Shown here piece after piece: positions 52,410-62,989 of a DNA stretch of 64,000 bases. This DNA is from Chlorobaculum thiosulfatiphilum (lineage in GTDB: Bacteria; Bacteroidota; Chlorobiia; Chlorobiales; Chlorobiaceae), in assembly GCF_006265165.1 (NCBI RefSeq), contig NZ_VDCH01000002.1, positions 111,000-174,999 of the forward strand. Direction: 5' to 3'. Position 1 is the stretch's first letter. Each line of letters starts with the position of its first letter. A program made the translations under genes and the position numbers. The notes under the pieces were generated by a model, which worked only from the letters and a program-made list of their open reading frames with translations, was not told the origin of the DNA and ran no database searches.

Positions 52410-54373
52410 CACCTCAGTGCCACTGTGGAAGTTGGAACAGATGCGCCCAACTCTCGCAGGTCTTGTTCGGCTTGCGCTCGAATTGTGAGCGCTTCGGTAA
52501 GTGCCCTATCGTCTTTGGCCTTTGCCGATAGCGAGTCAAGGCGAGCCTTAGCGTTTAACAGAGTACCCAGCCCGTTTCGGATCGTAGATTCCAGCTTAGC
52601 CTTTTCCGTAGCGAACCGTCCCCTCAATGCTCTTTCTTCGGCAACGTCTTGCGCATTCTGATTCTGGTCATACCTGAATCGGGACTCATGCCCATGCCGC
52701 CATGCCATAAGCCGTCCTGTCATCACTTCACCAAATCCGGGAATGCGCAGGACGGCAGTTTGGTTAACATCGGCGGCGGTCTCAATACCGAATGATATGA
52801 GCGTCGCGGTCTTAACCGGGCCAATGCCAGAAATGTTCGCATTACGTATCGGGAAACGGTCAAGATACGCCTGTCGCTGACGCGCCTCACGGTTGGACTT
52901 CATCATCATCAACTCACGCGCAAGCGCGTCGTCATTGCCTTTGTAAGCAGCGAGAGTGGCATCCAAATCACCGCGCACCTTCACAACCTCGGTCATGCCG
53001 TTGCGCTGAACAAAAGCGTTTAACTCGCGCTGCACGAGTTCATCTGCATCCTTGAAGGCTTTCTGGAAACGGCCGGCATCAACTTCACGGTAAATGAAGG
53101 TATTCCACCCCAAGATTGCCAAACCAATCCACAATAACCACGCCGGGACGGCATAGATGAAACCGGCTACGGCTCCAACCATCATAAGTACGCCAAACAA
53201 GGCGCGCTTACGCTTTCTGCTTCTTGCTTTACGAAGCGCATTACTTGCACCACACGGCGTAGCCACAGCGGGAAGCAAGTCTGCAACAGCAGGGAAGCGA
53301 AACACCAAAATTTCGCGGATTGCCTGTTCCGTACCGAGCGGATCGACTGGTATGCCCGGTGCAATGAAGGTCGTATCCGGAAACATGTCAAAATTGCTAT
53401 TGCCTTTCAGCTTGCACCAAATGCAGCCTTTGGCATTGGCCGGGTAGAAGTGCGTTTTGACCTTGCTACAGTGGTTCAGTGCGCCTTCAAGTCTGTTCAG
53501 AGCCTGAATCCAGTCCAGTGCGCCAGGACGTGCTCTTGGTGTCAGCCCAAATGCATTCTCGAATGCGACAACTATAGAATCCGGAAACATATCAAGCGTC
53601 AATGCTCCCGGCGGTGGGGTTGTCTGAGTTGCAACTTGTCGGGTGAGAGAAAAGGCAAAGCGGTTCTGGGCAATGGCATCGCCCATCGAAATATCTGGCC
53701 CGTTATAACGCCCTGCGTATGGGTGACGGCCCATAAACAGAAGGTGAAAGATCGCAACGGCCAGCCCGAAGTTGTCGTGATCTATCGTTCGCCGAACGGA
53801 TGCGAGGTTCTTCCCATGCAGTTCGGGCGGCGTGAAATCGGGAACACCAACAACACAAGGGTAGGATTTACCGTTCAGGCTGAACTGAAAGCTGTCTGCA
53901 TCAATCAGGGCAACAGTCGCGTCCTGCGCCACAAGCACACCGGAATGGTTCAGGTCGCCGATGACACATCCGGTCTGGTGCACCTTCCCAACGGCACGTG
54001 CGACGTTTAGCGCGGCATGGACAATGAAACGATAGTCAGCCTTCGGGAAATGGCGCTGGCGGGACTTCGGGCTGTATAGCTCATGTAGCGGTCGATATCC
54101 CGACACAAACCGCATAACAAAACCGAGGAAGTTTCCGCGACGGTCAGTCACTACGTCACCTGGATAGGCAATAAGGTCGGTTTTGACGGCAAGTCCATCG
54201 GCTACCATCGCCCGGACTTTGGCTTCGCGTTTAGCGCGCAGACTGGTATTGTAGATTTTGACGGCCAGACCAGAATGCCCTTTTATCGCGTAGACTTCGC
54301 CTTCGCCACCCTTGCCGATCAACTCGGTAACTGAAACCCGATCATTTCCGATGATGATTTCCTGCACGGTCAT
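52409..54373 (-). CDS. TerY-P-type protein kinase with membrane segments and HhH domain
   Basis: 654 residues. Kinase domain about 12-300: glycine loop GKGGEGEVYAI, K39 in AVKIY, catalytic D140 in VIGDLNHSGVLV, metal block ALIDADSFQ (in place of DFG). Then a Cys/His cluster HCSKVKTHFY...GCIWCKL like a zinc ribbon (about 303-325), two hydrophobic segments (about 395-432), a charged coiled region, and a helix-hairpin-helix ISGIGPVKTATLISFGIET (about 513-532) that could bind nucleic acid. Its ATG overlaps the phosphatase stop (ATGA). This domain order is the kinase of the vWA/PP2C/kinase triads described as TerY-P. Target unknown. Confidence 0.85.
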   Translation of the reverse strand: MTVQEIIIGNDRVSVTELIGKGGEGEVYAIKGHSGLAVKIYNTSLRAKREAKVRAMVADGLAVKTDLIAYPGDVVTDRRGNFLGFVMRFVSGYRPLHELYSPKSRQRHFPKADYRFIVHAALNVARAVGKVHQTGCVIGDLNHSGVLVAQDATVALIDADSFQFSLNGKSYPCVVGVPDFTPPELHGKNLASVRRTIDHDNFGLAVAIFHLLFMGRHPYAGRYNGPDISMGDAIAQNRFAFSLTRQVATQTTPPPGALTLDMFPDSIVVAFENAFGLTPRARPGALDWIQALNRLEGALNHCSKVKTHFYPANAKGCIWCKLKGNSNFDMFPDTTFIAPGIPVDPLGTEQAIREILVFRFPAVADLLPAVATPCGASNALRKARSRKRKRALFGVLMMVGAVAGFIYAVPAWLLWIGLAILGWNTFIYREVDAGRFQKAFKDADELVQRELNAFVQRNGMTEVVKVRGDLDATLAAYKGNDDALARELMMMKSNREARQRQAYLDRFPIRNANISGIGPVKTATLISFGIETAADVNQTAVLRIPGFGEVMTGRLMAWRHGHESRFRYDQNQNAQDVAEERALRGRFATEKAKLESTIRNGLGTLLNAKARLDSLSAKAKDDRALTEALTIRAQAEQDLRELGASVPTSTVALR

Positions 54374-55116
54374 ACCCTGGAAATAAGAATCAGCGTTTTG
54401 TCATCGTCAGTGCGATCACACACCAATGGACTACCAAGATAAGTCTCCAGCTTTGCTGAAAGATCGACCAGGCGTCCCTCGCCCGATGCGACATCGACCG
54501 GTCGTATCATCGGATTGAAAAACCGTTTATACGCAGCCCGTTCCAGATGTGACAACGCCAGATCGCCCACGCCGTCAGAAAACAGCGCGAAGGCACTATG
54601 TTCTCGCGGGTGACGGATAATGTTCAAGCGCGGTTCAGGGTCATCGGTGACAAAGTAGGTGCTGGATGCGTATTCGCCGTTCTCAGGCCAGCAAAGCACA
54701 TCCCATTCGCCACCTTTTCTCCCGACAATGGCGCTATCGCCGATGTGCAGAGTAACCGCTTCTTCTGGAGCGACAACGATTGCCGCCAGCGTTGCGGCAA
54801 ATTGCCGGGGGATGGTTCCCCGTCGGGCTGCTATTGCGTATATCCTGTCTCTCAGTTCATCTATCCAGTACCACAACTCCTCATCGGTCGGCAACTCGGT
54901 ATTTTCATGAACCCATTCGCGGAATCGTACGGAAAGAAAACGGGACGTAAGCCAAGCGCCATATGCTCCGAATTTAGCGCTGCCTGCCCCATCCGACACA
55001 ACAGCGAAAATCCAGCCATTGCGCAACTCCGAAACAGCACAAGCATCTTGTAACCTGTCGCCATTTTGAATATGGGACGTGCCGATTACAGATGCGGACG
55101 CCCACCGCCAAGCCAC
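54370..55116 (-). CDS. PP2C-family protein phosphatase of the triad
   Basis: 248 residues from a GTG at 55116. PP2C metal motifs: NGDRLQDAC near the N-terminus, VVSDGAGSAKFG (D42), LHIGDSAIVGR, LFSDGVGDLAL, and DDDKTLIL at the C-terminus. No membrane segment. It stands 4 bases after the vWA gene and overlaps the kinase start by four bases, so the three products should be made in fixed ratio. It presumably dephosphorylates what the partner kinase phosphorylates. Confidence 0.9.
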   Translation of the reverse strand: MAWRWASASVIGTSHIQNGDRLQDACAVSELRNGWIFAVVSDGAGSAKFGAYGAWLTSRFLSVRFREWVHENTELPTDEELWYWIDELRDRIYAIAARRGTIPRQFAATLAAIVVAPEEAVTLHIGDSAIVGRKGGEWDVLCWPENGEYASSTYFVTDDPEPRLNIIRHPREHSAFALFSDGVGDLALSHLERAAYKRFFNPMIRPVDVASGEGRLVDLSAKLETYLGSPLVCDRTDDDKTLILISRV

Positions 55117-55120
55117 GGCG

Positions 55121-55798
55121 TTACCCGGCTACAGCCCAACCATCCGGGGCAGTCGGGTTGTCAAGCGGAACGGCATCACCGGGGTTTGACTGCGAAACGG
55201 CGCTAAGGGAACTGGACAACCATTTGAACAATTCCTTGAAGGCCAGTCCTTTCAGCTTGAGCGGCTGGCGCGTCGCGATCTGCCCAAGAACACCCATATC
55301 CGCTTGTTCCACGCCAACGGCGTAAAACATGAACTCCTTGCGTTCTTCGCCTTCGTGAACACGCCGTTTTGCTTCAGCCCAACTGTCAGTAGGTGCTCCA
55401 TCGGTAATCAGAAACACCCACGGGCGATAATACTTGATACCATTTTCATGAAGGCGGTCCTTCCGCTGGCGGAGCAAATCGAGCCCAGTCACAATCGCCT
55501 CGCCCATCGGGGTTGCGTTGTTCGCCACCAGCGTTTCGGGATAAAAATGATCTACTGTGGCAAAATCTGATTTGATCTCTACAGGCCCGAAAGTAACCAT
55601 CGCCAGCTCTACACGCTTTGCGGCCATTGAATCATTCATAAGTTCTTGCCGCAACGTCGCCAGCCCCTCGTTCAATTCGGAAATCGGTTTACCACTCATT
55701 GAATAGGAGGTGTCCAGCAATAAAATTACTGGACAACGCTGTTCGGGATTTTCCGAGAATTCCGCATCGAAAAATGGTTGTTGCTCGAATTCAGTCAT
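55121..55798 (-). CDS. TerY-like von Willebrand A domain protein
   Basis: 225 residues from the ATG at 55798 with AAGGAG five bases ahead. MIDAS metal site: DxSxS as DTSYSMSG (D29, S31, S33), the Thr in NNATPMGEA, and the Asp in [10 protein letters not shown]. Single vWA domain, cytosolic, typical of TerY. First gene of the vWA-PP2C-kinase-small ORF operon. Such triads are linked to the tellurite/stress Ter systems; whether they serve in stress signalling or in phage defence is not settled. TerC is encoded 23 kb away. Confidence 0.9.
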   Translation of the reverse strand: MTEFEQQPFFDAEFSENPEQRCPVILLLDTSYSMSGKPISELNEGLATLRQELMNDSMAAKRVELAMVTFGPVEIKSDFATVDHFYPETLVANNATPMGEAIVTGLDLLRQRKDRLHENGIKYYRPWVFLITDGAPTDSWAEAKRRVHEGEERKEFMFYAVGVEQADMGVLGQIATRQPLKLKGLAFKELFKWLSSSLSAVSQSNPGDAVPLDNPTAPDGWAVAG

Positions 55799-55987
55799 CA
55801 CAACTCCTTATCTGTAAATTACTAAGGACACAATCAACGCCCCATCTTGTCTTATCGGGTTAAAATCACTCGAAAAAATTAGCGCAAAATCAGCAAAGAA
55901 ACAACCTCTCCTGCCCGGCAGAGGTCGGCAAAAGCAGGACGATTCTTTCAGAGAGAACCGAAGGCGCGGAAATGTGTTCCTGCCTGA

Positions 55988-57382
55988 TCAGCCGCCAAAC
56001 TGCGTCCTGACTTCCTCCGCCGTCCGCTCGTCAGCCGGAGTGATCGTAATTCTGGATGGAATGGACTCGTACATCTCCCGGAATTTCTGTACGCACTCCG
56101 CCGAGGCGAAGTAGATTTCGTCGATGAAATCGAGGTCGATAGCTTCGACGTGATCCTGCGCTCCGTGCGCATAGACGACGAGCGGCGTGACCTGGTTGCC
56201 GCCTTCGCGCAACTGCCCGGCCACCAGCTCATCGACGTGCTCCGCGCCCGGCAGGAGAATGCGCTGGCCGGTCAGCCCCTGATTGCGCAGCATCTCGCCG
56301 ATGCTGGTCGGCGTTTCCGCTTCGAGTCGGCAATCGGCAATGATGCCGTGTTCCTGAAGCTCCGTGGCCGCCGAGCGGTTCGAGGCGCAGATGGTCAAAT
56401 GCGCCAGATGGCGGACGTCGCGGCCATGCTCGAAGAGATATTTGAAAAAGTAGCGCACGGCGAAGCGGTTCTGGAAGAAGAGCACCGAGAACTGGTCGAT
56501 CCCCTCGATGCTGGCTTTCACCGCGCCGAGGTCTGCGCCCGCCACCTGCTGGCAAGGGAAGGGCACGGTGATGTAGTCGGCTGGCGTATATTTTTTCGGT
56601 GCTTCGCCGGTCATGAGCACTTTCTTTTTACGCGAGTACCAGTTACTCTCGATAAACTGGCTGATGCTGTCGCCGATGATGAGCAGCGCCGGGGAATAGA
56701 CCGCCCTGTCGCGCTTGCGGAACTCGTCGAGTGTGCCGGTGAAAATCTTCTGGTTGTAGCGCGTGGCGTTCTGCACCACGGCCACCATCGTCTCGCCGCT
56801 CCGCCCTTTTGCCGCCACCGCGTCGAGCACGTCGTGCACCGAGGAGGCGACCATGTAATAGACGATAGTGTCGGTGTCGGGAGCCTGAATCTTGCTGATC
56901 GGGTGGCCGGTGCAGAAGGCCACCGACGAGGAGACCTTGCGCATCGTCAGCGGAATTTCGGTGTAGGCGCTCGCGCCGTGCGCCGCCGTGATGCCGGGAA
57001 TGATCTCGTACTCGATGCCGTGCTGGCGCAGGGTGTCGATCTCCTCGCCGCCCCGCCCGAAGATGAAGGGATCGCCGCCCTTCAGCCGGACGACCGTGCG
57101 CCCCATGAGCGCATGGCGCACGATCTCCTGGTTGATCTCCTCCTGCTCGAAGTGGTGGCTGTCCTTGCGCTTGCCGGTATAGATCTTCTCGGCCCTGTAG
57201 GGTTCGAGCATCTGCGGCAGCACGAGGTCGTCGAAGAGGATCACGTCCGCCTCGCGAAGCGCCCGGTCGGCCTTGAGGGTGAGCAGTTCGGGATCGCCCG
57301 GCCCCGCGCCCGCGATATAGACGTACCCTTTTCGCGCCGGACTCTGCACCAGCGAGGGTTCTGTATGAGTTGAATCGGTCAT
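55988..57382 (-). CDS. cobA-hemD: Fused uroporphyrinogen-III C-methyltransferase / uroporphyrinogen-III synthase
   Basis: 464 residues. Residues 17-255 are the SAM-dependent methyltransferase: [59 protein letters not shown]. Residues 260-460 form the uroporphyrinogen-III synthase half with weak motifs ([33 protein letters not shown]). It makes precorrin-2 for siroheme. The gene ends the dsr operon (called dsrW by some in these bacteria). The following gene space on the left separates it from the TerY triad. Confidence 0.9.
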   Translation of the reverse strand: MTDSTHTEPSLVQSPARKGYVYIAGAGPGDPELLTLKADRALREADVILFDDLVLPQMLEPYRAEKIYTGKRKDSHHFEQEEINQEIVRHALMGRTVVRLKGGDPFIFGRGGEEIDTLRQHGIEYEIIPGITAAHGASAYTEIPLTMRKVSSSVAFCTGHPISKIQAPDTDTIVYYMVASSVHDVLDAVAAKGRSGETMVAVVQNATRYNQKIFTGTLDEFRKRDRAVYSPALLIIGDSISQFIESNWYSRKKKVLMTGEAPKKYTPADYITVPFPCQQVAGADLGAVKASIEGIDQFSVLFFQNRFAVRYFFKYLFEHGRDVRHLAHLTICASNRSAATELQEHGIIADCRLEAETPTSIGEMLRNQGLTGQRILLPGAEHVDELVAGQLREGGNQVTPLVVYAHGAQDHVEAIDLDFIDEIYFASAECVQKFREMYESIPSRITITPADERTAEEVRTQFGG

Positions 57383-57403
57383 TGCGGATACTTCCTTGCG
57401 AAA

Positions 57404-57865
57404 TTAGGGGTTATCGTCCGGCCAGGTTTCGTTGACGAACTGGCGGAGGCGGTTGCGCCACTCCACGGACTTCTTGACATTCTGGCCGTTGGAGGAGACG
57501 GCGACGGTCATCTCGCCCTGCTTGATGATCGCCGGAGAGATGAAGCCGGAAAGCTCGCGGTTGTCCACCACGTTCACCAAGATGCCCCGCGCCTCGGCGT
57601 CATCCCGCACACGGCGGTTGACCTCCTCGACGTTCGTGCTGGCATAGACGAGGAACGCACCGTCAAGGTCGCTCGGCTCATAGGTTTTATAGATTTCCGT
57701 GAACCCCTTGCCCTTGAGTTCGTCGATGATTTCGGGCGAGACGATGGTGATGTCCCGGGTATATTTCTCGATGGTCTGAATCTTGTGCAGGGCGATCTTG
57801 CCGCCGCCGACGAAGAGAATCTTCTTGTTGTCCACCCGGATGTTGAGCGGCAGAAACACTTTCAT
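57404..57865 (-). CDS. Precorrin-2 dehydrogenase / sirohydrochlorin ferrochelatase (Met8-like)
   Basis: 153 residues from the ATG at 57865 ([22 protein letters not shown]), which matches the usual N-terminus; in-frame starts at 57877 and 57892 are possible. NAD loop [15 protein letters not shown]; dimer and active-site segment [31 protein letters not shown] with the conserved Asp. It finishes siroheme, the cofactor of the Dsr sulfite reductase. Corresponds to dsrV in the naming used for green sulfur bacteria. It lies between dsrP and the fused methyltransferase gene, and a strong hairpin precedes it. Confidence 0.9.
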   Translation of the reverse strand: MKVFLPLNIRVDNKKILFVGGGKIALHKIQTIEKYTRDITIVSPEIIDELKGKGFTEIYKTYEPSDLDGAFLVYASTNVEEVNRRVRDDAEARGILVNVVDNRELSGFISPAIIKQGEMTVAVSSNGQNVKKSVEWRNRLRQFVNETWPDDNP

Positions 57866-57893
57866 TGATGCGTCCATTTTGACGATAAACAAC

Positions 57894-57928
57894 GGCCCCG
57901 GCGCAGGTTCAGTTCCCGCGCCGGGGCC
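57894..57928 (-). promoter_or_regulatory. Intercistronic hairpin between dsrP and the siroheme genes
   Basis: Perfect 11-bp inverted repeat GGCCCCGGCGC (57894-57904) / GCGCCGGGGCC (57918-57928), loop of 13 bases. On the minus strand it follows the dsrP stop and precedes the Met8-like start codon by about 28 bases. No T-run. It may slow transcription or protect the dsrP message end. Confidence 0.65.
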
Positions 57929-57985
57929 AGTGAAGAGATGCTGTGGGGTCCGTTTTATCCCGAATTCACGCTGGTCTGGACAGAC

Positions 57986-59137
57986 TCACTCCTGCGTTTT
58001 GACGGCGATGGCGGTCTTGAGCAGCATGGTCAGCACGAGCAGGCCGATGGCCCAGATGCCAAGCGTGACCGAAATTTCGGTGGCGGTCGGCATGTAATCG
58101 ACAATCGCTTCGAGCGGCGTCGGCACGAATCCGCCGAAGACGAGACCCATGCCCTTGTCGATCCAGATGGAGACGACAAGACCGATGCAGGCCGCGATGA
58201 GCGCGCCATTCTTGCGGCGAAGCGGCGGCGAAAGCAGCACGCTCACCGAAATGATGCCGGTGATCAGCGAGAACCACATGAAGGGCACGAGCGGCGCGTG
58301 ACCTTCGAAGCCGAAAAAGAGGTACTGCAAGCTGTGCTTGTGCGCCGGAATGTTGCTGTAGAAGGCCGTGAAGAACTCCGTTCCGAGGAAAAAGAGGTTG
58401 GCCAGCCCGGCGTAGGAGCTGAGAACGGCGAGCTTGAGGCGCGGCTCCTGACCGGCGTCGAATTTGGCGAACCGCTTCAGGACGAAGGTGAGCAGAATCA
58501 GAATGGCCGTGCCGGCGGCGAAGGCCGAGGCGAGGAATCGCGGCGCGAGCACGGCGGTAAGCCAGAGGTGGCGGCCCGGCAGACCGGCGAACAGAAACGC
58601 CGTCACCGTGTGGATGCTGAAGGCCCACGGAATCGAAAGGTAGATCAGCGCCTTCACCCACGGCGCGGGAGCCACGCCCTTGCGCTCCGCGCCGAGCACG
58701 GCCCAACCGCTGACGAGGTTCAGCAGCAGATAGCCGTTGAGCACCATGACGTCCCAGAAGACCATCGAGTGCGGCGAGGGATAGAGCAGCACGTTGAGCA
58801 CCCTATCGGGGCGGCCCATGTCGGCCAGAATGAAGAGCATGCACATGAGCGCCGCCGAAACGGCCAAGAACTCTCCGACGATGACGATTTTCGAAAAGGC
58901 CTTCTGGTTGTGCAGGTAGTACGGCAGCACCAGCATCACGGCCGAGGCGGCCACCCCGACCAGAAAGGTGAACTGGGCGATATAGACGCCCCAGCTTATG
59001 TCACGGCCCATGCCGGTGACGCCGAGACCGATGGTCATCTGGCGGGCGTACGCCGTCACTCCTAGCCCGATGACGACGAGCAGGAAGGCTACCCATGTCC
59101 AGTAGCCGCGGCCTCCTTTGAGCGCTTTCTCGATCAT
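57986..59137 (-). CDS. dsrP: DsrP, NrfD-like membrane protein of the DsrMKJOP complex
   Basis: 383 residues with about ten membrane helices ([50 protein letters not shown]). Family NrfD/PsrC: quinone-reactive membrane subunit, no haem ligands evident. It moves electrons between the menaquinone pool and the periplasmic DsrJ/DsrO part. It follows dsrO with a 9-base gap and is the last dsr gene before the siroheme pair. Confidence 0.92.
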   Translation of the reverse strand: MIEKALKGGRGYWTWVAFLLVVIGLGVTAYARQMTIGLGVTGMGRDISWGVYIAQFTFLVGVAASAVMLVLPYYLHNQKAFSKIVIVGEFLAVSAALMCMLFILADMGRPDRVLNVLLYPSPHSMVFWDVMVLNGYLLLNLVSGWAVLGAERKGVAPAPWVKALIYLSIPWAFSIHTVTAFLFAGLPGRHLWLTAVLAPRFLASAFAAGTAILILLTFVLKRFAKFDAGQEPRLKLAVLSSYAGLANLFFLGTEFFTAFYSNIPAHKHSLQYLFFGFEGHAPLVPFMWFSLITGIISVSVLLSPPLRRKNGALIAACIGLVVSIWIDKGMGLVFGGFVPTPLEAIVDYMPTATEISVTLGIWAIGLLVLTMLLKTAIAVKTQE

Positions 59138-59146
59138 GGCTTATGG

Positions 59147-59923
59147 TTAGATGATGTAAAAGACTGACGGCAGCGTACCGAGTTCCGGCTTGCGCTGCAT
59201 GGTTTCGTTCGCGGCGAGCAGCTTGCGAATCTCCGAATCGGGCTTGTTCAGATCGCCGAAGGTGAGCGCATTCTCCGCGCAACTGACGACGCAGGCCGGA
59301 AGCTCGCCCTTGACGAGCCGCTCCGAGCAGAAGTTGCACTTCTCGACCACGCCGCGCATTCTCGTCGGATAGGCGGTGCTCAGCTCCTTGACTTTCGGAC
59401 GCGGGTCTTCCCAGTTGAAGCTGCGCGAGCCGTACGGGCAGGCGGCCATGCAGAAGCGGCAGCCGATGCAACGATGGTAGTCGATGGAGACGATGCCGTC
59501 CCAGCGCTTGAAGGTCGCCTCGGTCGGGCAGGCCTTGGTGCAGGGCGGCTCGGAGCAGTGATTGCAGAGCGTCAGCACCTGCCGCTCCAGCACCTCGGGA
59601 TTCTGGAACTGTGTGCTGGCGGTCGGGAAAGCGTTTTCGTAGCCGCTCTTCCATATCCACTTCACCTCGCTCTTCGACTTGCCGAAGTCCGGCACGTTGT
59701 GGTCGTGGTGGCAGCGGACGATGCACTCGGTGCAGTTGCCGAGGCACTTGCGGGTATCGATCAGCATACCCCAGCGCACCTTGCCCGGCACGGGTTTGTC
59801 GGTAAAGCTCGACATATCGGTCTGTTCGAGCGCGAACGCCGGGAACAGACCCGCGGCAGCGCCCAGGCCGGCGAGAGCGCCAAGCCCCGCCTTTTTCAGA
59901 AATTCTCTACGGTTTTGACTCAT
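59147..59923 (-). CDS. dsrO: DsrO, periplasmic iron-sulfur subunit
   Basis: 258 residues from the ATG at 59923; longer frames upstream are shadows of dsrJ. Twin-arginine signal [18 protein letters not shown]. Four [4Fe-4S] sets: [49 protein letters not shown]...CVVSC. Ferredoxin-type electron carrier between DsrJ and DsrP. Its start overlaps the dsrJ end by four bases. Confidence 0.95.
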   Translation of the reverse strand: MSQNRREFLKKAGLGALAGLGAAAGLFPAFALEQTDMSSFTDKPVPGKVRWGMLIDTRKCLGNCTECIVRCHHDHNVPDFGKSKSEVKWIWKSGYENAFPTASTQFQNPEVLERQVLTLCNHCSEPPCTKACPTEATFKRWDGIVSIDYHRCIGCRFCMAACPYGSRSFNWEDPRPKVKELSTAYPTRMRGVVEKCNFCSERLVKGELPACVVSCAENALTFGDLNKPDSEIRKLLAANETMQRKPELGTLPSVFYII

Positions 59924-60342
59924 TGCGGCACCTCCATCGGCGACAGATGACAGTTCCAGCATGTCGGCTTGACATTGGCATACTCGTGACACATAAAACA
60001 GAACATCGGGTTCGAGCCGTGACAACCCATGCAGGTGTTCAGGCTCTTGTCGAAGTGAGCGCCTTCGGGATTGACGAAGGTGCGATTTCCATCGCGCACC
60101 GAATCCTTGCGCCACTTGTTGAGTTCCTGCATGTGATGCGCCCGCATGTAGTCGGTCGGCAGGATGCACTTCGAGCTGTCGATCGGAGCGCCTTTCGCGG
60201 GCGAGGCCGCGGCGGGCGCGACGGCATCGGCGGCTATCGCCGGCACCGAGCCATGATGACCAGCCTGGATGAAGAACCATGCCGCCACGAAAACAGCGAG
60301 GCCCGCGGCGATGGCTGCAAGTAACTGACTGAACTTATTCAT
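59920..60342 (-). CDS. dsrJ: DsrJ, triheme cytochrome c
   Basis: 140 residues: N-terminal membrane anchor ([21 protein letters not shown], not cleaved), then three haem sites CMGCH, CFMCH and CWNCH near the C-terminus. One haem in this family has unusual His/Cys ligation; extra cysteine in SSKCILP (about residue 59) is the candidate. Periplasmic electron transfer with DsrO. Starts within the last codons of dsrK. Confidence 0.95.
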   Translation of the reverse strand: MNKFSQLLAAIAAGLAVFVAAWFFIQAGHHGSVPAIAADAVAPAAASPAKGAPIDSSKCILPTDYMRAHHMQELNKWRKDSVRDGNRTFVNPEGAHFDKSLNTCMGCHGSNPMFCFMCHEYANVKPTCWNCHLSPMEVPQ

Positions 60343-61987
60343 CGTCGTCGTCCTCCCCGAATCCGGCCATCGGATTCTCTCTCAGGTCTTCGGTTCTCTT
60401 TTTTTCTCCCTTCATGATGAGCGCGTTGCCAACCAGCTCGTGCAGGCCGTAAACCGTCACGCCCGGATTCCAGTAGCGCATCAGCGCCGGAAGGCTCGCG
60501 CGGTCGATGGCGCAGATGGTGACCAGCGAATCGACCTTGTGCTTCTCTCGAACGTGCGCCACGGCGCTGGCTCGCGGGAAACCGCCTCTCATGCGGGTGT
60601 CCATGAACTCCTCGGCGTTCAGGCCGCTGCCCGATCCGCAACAGAAGGTCTGCTCCCTGATGGTGTTCTCCGGCATTTCGTGAAAGACATTGCACACCTT
60701 GTTGAGCACGTAGCGCGGCTCTTCGAGCATCCCCATGCCGCGGGCGACATTGCAGGAGTCGTGGAAGGTGGTGCGCAGGTGATCGTTGCGTTTCGGATCG
60801 AGCTTCAGCTTGCCGTGCTTGATGAGATCGGCGGTGAACTCGGCGATGTGCACCATTTTCGTCGCTTTCGCGTTGGTGAACTTCGTGCCCGTGATTGGCG
60901 AAACCGGCTCCTTGAGAAAGTCCGCCGGGCCGTTCATGGTGTTCATGTACTGATGCACCACGCGCCACATGTGGCCGCACTCGCCGCCAAGAATCCACTT
61001 CACCCCGAGACGCTTCGCCTCGTGGTACATCTTGGCGTTGATCTTCTTCATCATCTCGTTCGAGGTGAACATACCGAAGTTGCCACCCTCCGAAGCGTAG
61101 GTGCTGATGGTGTAGTCGAGACCGATGTGGTGGAAAAGCAGCAAGTAGCCCATCATGGTATAGACGCCGGGATCGCCGAAAACGTCGCCCGATGGCGTGA
61201 TGAAGAGAATCTCCGCCCCCTTGCGGTTGAAGGTGGGATTGACCTTGACGCCGGTCACATCCTCGATGTCATCCACCATCGACATGATGTTCTGCTCGAA
61301 GGTGTGCGGCTCGATGCCGAGGTGGTTACCCGTGCGGTTGCAGTTGGCCACCGGCGCGAGAATCCAGTTGTTGTTCACGCCGATGAGATTGAGCAGCTCG
61401 CGCGCCATCATGGTGATCTCGGCGGTGTCGATGCCCATCGGGCAGAAGACCGAACAGCGGCGACACTCGGTGCACTGATTGAAATACATGTGCCACTCCT
61501 TGATCACGTCCGCCGTGAGCGTCCTCGATCCCGAAAAATTCTTCAGGATTTTCGCCAACCCGGTGAAATCGTTGCGATAGACCGAACGCAACAGCTCGGC
61601 GCGAAGCACCGGCATATTCTTCGGGTCGCCCGTGCCGAGGAAAAAGTGGCACTTGTCGGCGCATGCGCCGCAGCGTACGCAACTGTCCATGAAAACCTTG
61701 AACGAGCGAAACCGCTTCAGGCGATCCTTCATACCGTCGCGGATGGTCTTTTCCCATCCTGCGGGAAGCTGCCAGTCCTTGTCGGTGGCGGCCCATTTTC
61801 TCGGGTTCGCGAAATGCAGGTCATCGAGCACTTCCGGCTTGGCGGGAAAACACCAGTTGCCGTCGCGGAACTCCACCGGCAAATCCCACCAGTCCTTGCC
61901 TGCAAACTCCCCCTTGAGGAGCCGCGGCTTCTTTTGTTCGAACTCTTTTTTGAGTTCGTCTGGTTTGAGGGCGTATTTATTGGACAT
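60335..61987 (-). CDS. dsrK: DsrK, HdrD-like iron-sulfur subunit
   Basis: 550 residues. Two [4Fe-4S] ferredoxin sets ([26 protein letters not shown]) are followed by the CCG-type catalytic cluster region ([39 protein letters not shown]). Resembles heterodisulfide reductase HdrD and is thought to exchange electrons with the DsrC trisulfide/disulfide in the cytoplasm. The lower end overlaps dsrJ by eight bases; dsrM precedes it by six bases. Confidence 0.95.
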   Translation of the reverse strand: MSNKYALKPDELKKEFEQKKPRLLKGEFAGKDWWDLPVEFRDGNWCFPAKPEVLDDLHFANPRKWAATDKDWQLPAGWEKTIRDGMKDRLKRFRSFKVFMDSCVRCGACADKCHFFLGTGDPKNMPVLRAELLRSVYRNDFTGLAKILKNFSGSRTLTADVIKEWHMYFNQCTECRRCSVFCPMGIDTAEITMMARELLNLIGVNNNWILAPVANCNRTGNHLGIEPHTFEQNIMSMVDDIEDVTGVKVNPTFNRKGAEILFITPSGDVFGDPGVYTMMGYLLLFHHIGLDYTISTYASEGGNFGMFTSNEMMKKINAKMYHEAKRLGVKWILGGECGHMWRVVHQYMNTMNGPADFLKEPVSPITGTKFTNAKATKMVHIAEFTADLIKHGKLKLDPKRNDHLRTTFHDSCNVARGMGMLEEPRYVLNKVCNVFHEMPENTIREQTFCCGSGSGLNAEEFMDTRMRGGFPRASAVAHVREKHKVDSLVTICAIDRASLPALMRYWNPGVTVYGLHELVGNALIMKGEKKRTEDLRENPMAGFGEDDDDE

Positions 61988-61993
61988 AATTAA

Positions 61994-62989
61994 TTATTGC
62001 TTTTCGACCGGAAGACCCGCCTTTTTCATTTTTTCGCGGAACTCGTCTTCGTATTCGGCATAAGTCCGGAACTTGATATCGGGGTTCCATGGATTGACAT
62101 GCCGCCAGGCGCGGCTGTTGTTCGGCAGGTTGCGCGTCGGGCTGAGGAAAATTCCGCCCATATGCACCAGCTTGCTGAACGGAATGTACGCAAGCAACAC
62201 GCAAACCAGGAAGAGGTGGATATAGAACAGGACGCCGATCGGCTCGGGCGCGTCGAAACCGAAGTGAGCCAGCGTCATGGCCAGCGACTTGACCGGCATG
62301 ACGTTAACCTTGGTCACGTAGCGCATGCTGATGCCGATGACGGCGATTGCGCCGAAAAGGAACAGTGGAAAATAGTCGGTCGAGAGTGAAAGGATGCGCA
62401 TCTTTTCATCCGACAGACGGCGCAGCACCAGAAAGGTGATGGCGGCAAGCGCGATGGCGTCGGTGATGTAGAATGCCGGCACGGTCACATCGAGGAAGCT
62501 GTCGAAGGATTCGAGCAACCCGATCGGCATCGGCAGGGTTTCAAGGAAAAATCGCGCGTGGCGAACGACGATGACGAGCATCGACCAGTGAAACGCCAGA
62601 CCGCCAAGCCAGAGCCATTTGTGCGAACCATACACGAGTTTCGGGCCGCTATGCAGTTCGGCTTTGGTATTGCGGAACAGTGAGCGGAACAGAAAAACTT
62701 CGGAGAGCACCCGCATCGCGGCCATGAAAGGATTTGACGGGCATTCCAGCGGGTTGGTCTTGACCCAGTCGAGCGACTGCTCCTGACCGCAGGTGGTCGG
62801 AATGTTGAACGGGACCGGCCTTCTGATCCAGTCCACCAGCCGGAAAAGCATTCCGAGTACGAGAATTGCCGCCGCGGCGTAGGGAATGACGATAGCGAAA
62901 ACATAGTCGAGCTTGCCGTAGGTGATTCCAGCGTAGGGAATCAGGGCCAACACGATCACCGCAATCAGCGGATTCAGCACTTTTTTCAT
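61994..62989 (-). CDS. dsrM: DsrM, membrane cytochrome b subunit
   Basis: 331 residues with about six membrane helices; NarI/HdrE-like. Periplasm-facing histidines (FHWSMLVIVVRHARFF, MTLAHFG, YIHLFLVCVLLAY) are candidates for haem b ligands. It couples the DsrK electron exchange with menaquinone. Its ATG overlaps the dsrT stop by four bases. Confidence 0.93.
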   Translation of the reverse strand: MKKVLNPLIAVIVLALIPYAGITYGKLDYVFAIVIPYAAAAILVLGMLFRLVDWIRRPVPFNIPTTCGQEQSLDWVKTNPLECPSNPFMAAMRVLSEVFLFRSLFRNTKAELHSGPKLVYGSHKWLWLGGLAFHWSMLVIVVRHARFFLETLPMPIGLLESFDSFLDVTVPAFYITDAIALAAITFLVLRRLSDEKMRILSLSTDYFPLFLFGAIAVIGISMRYVTKVNVMPVKSLAMTLAHFGFDAPEPIGVLFYIHLFLVCVLLAYIPFSKLVHMGGIFLSPTRNLPNNSRAWRHVNPWNPDIKFRTYAEYEDEFREKMKKAGLPVEKQ

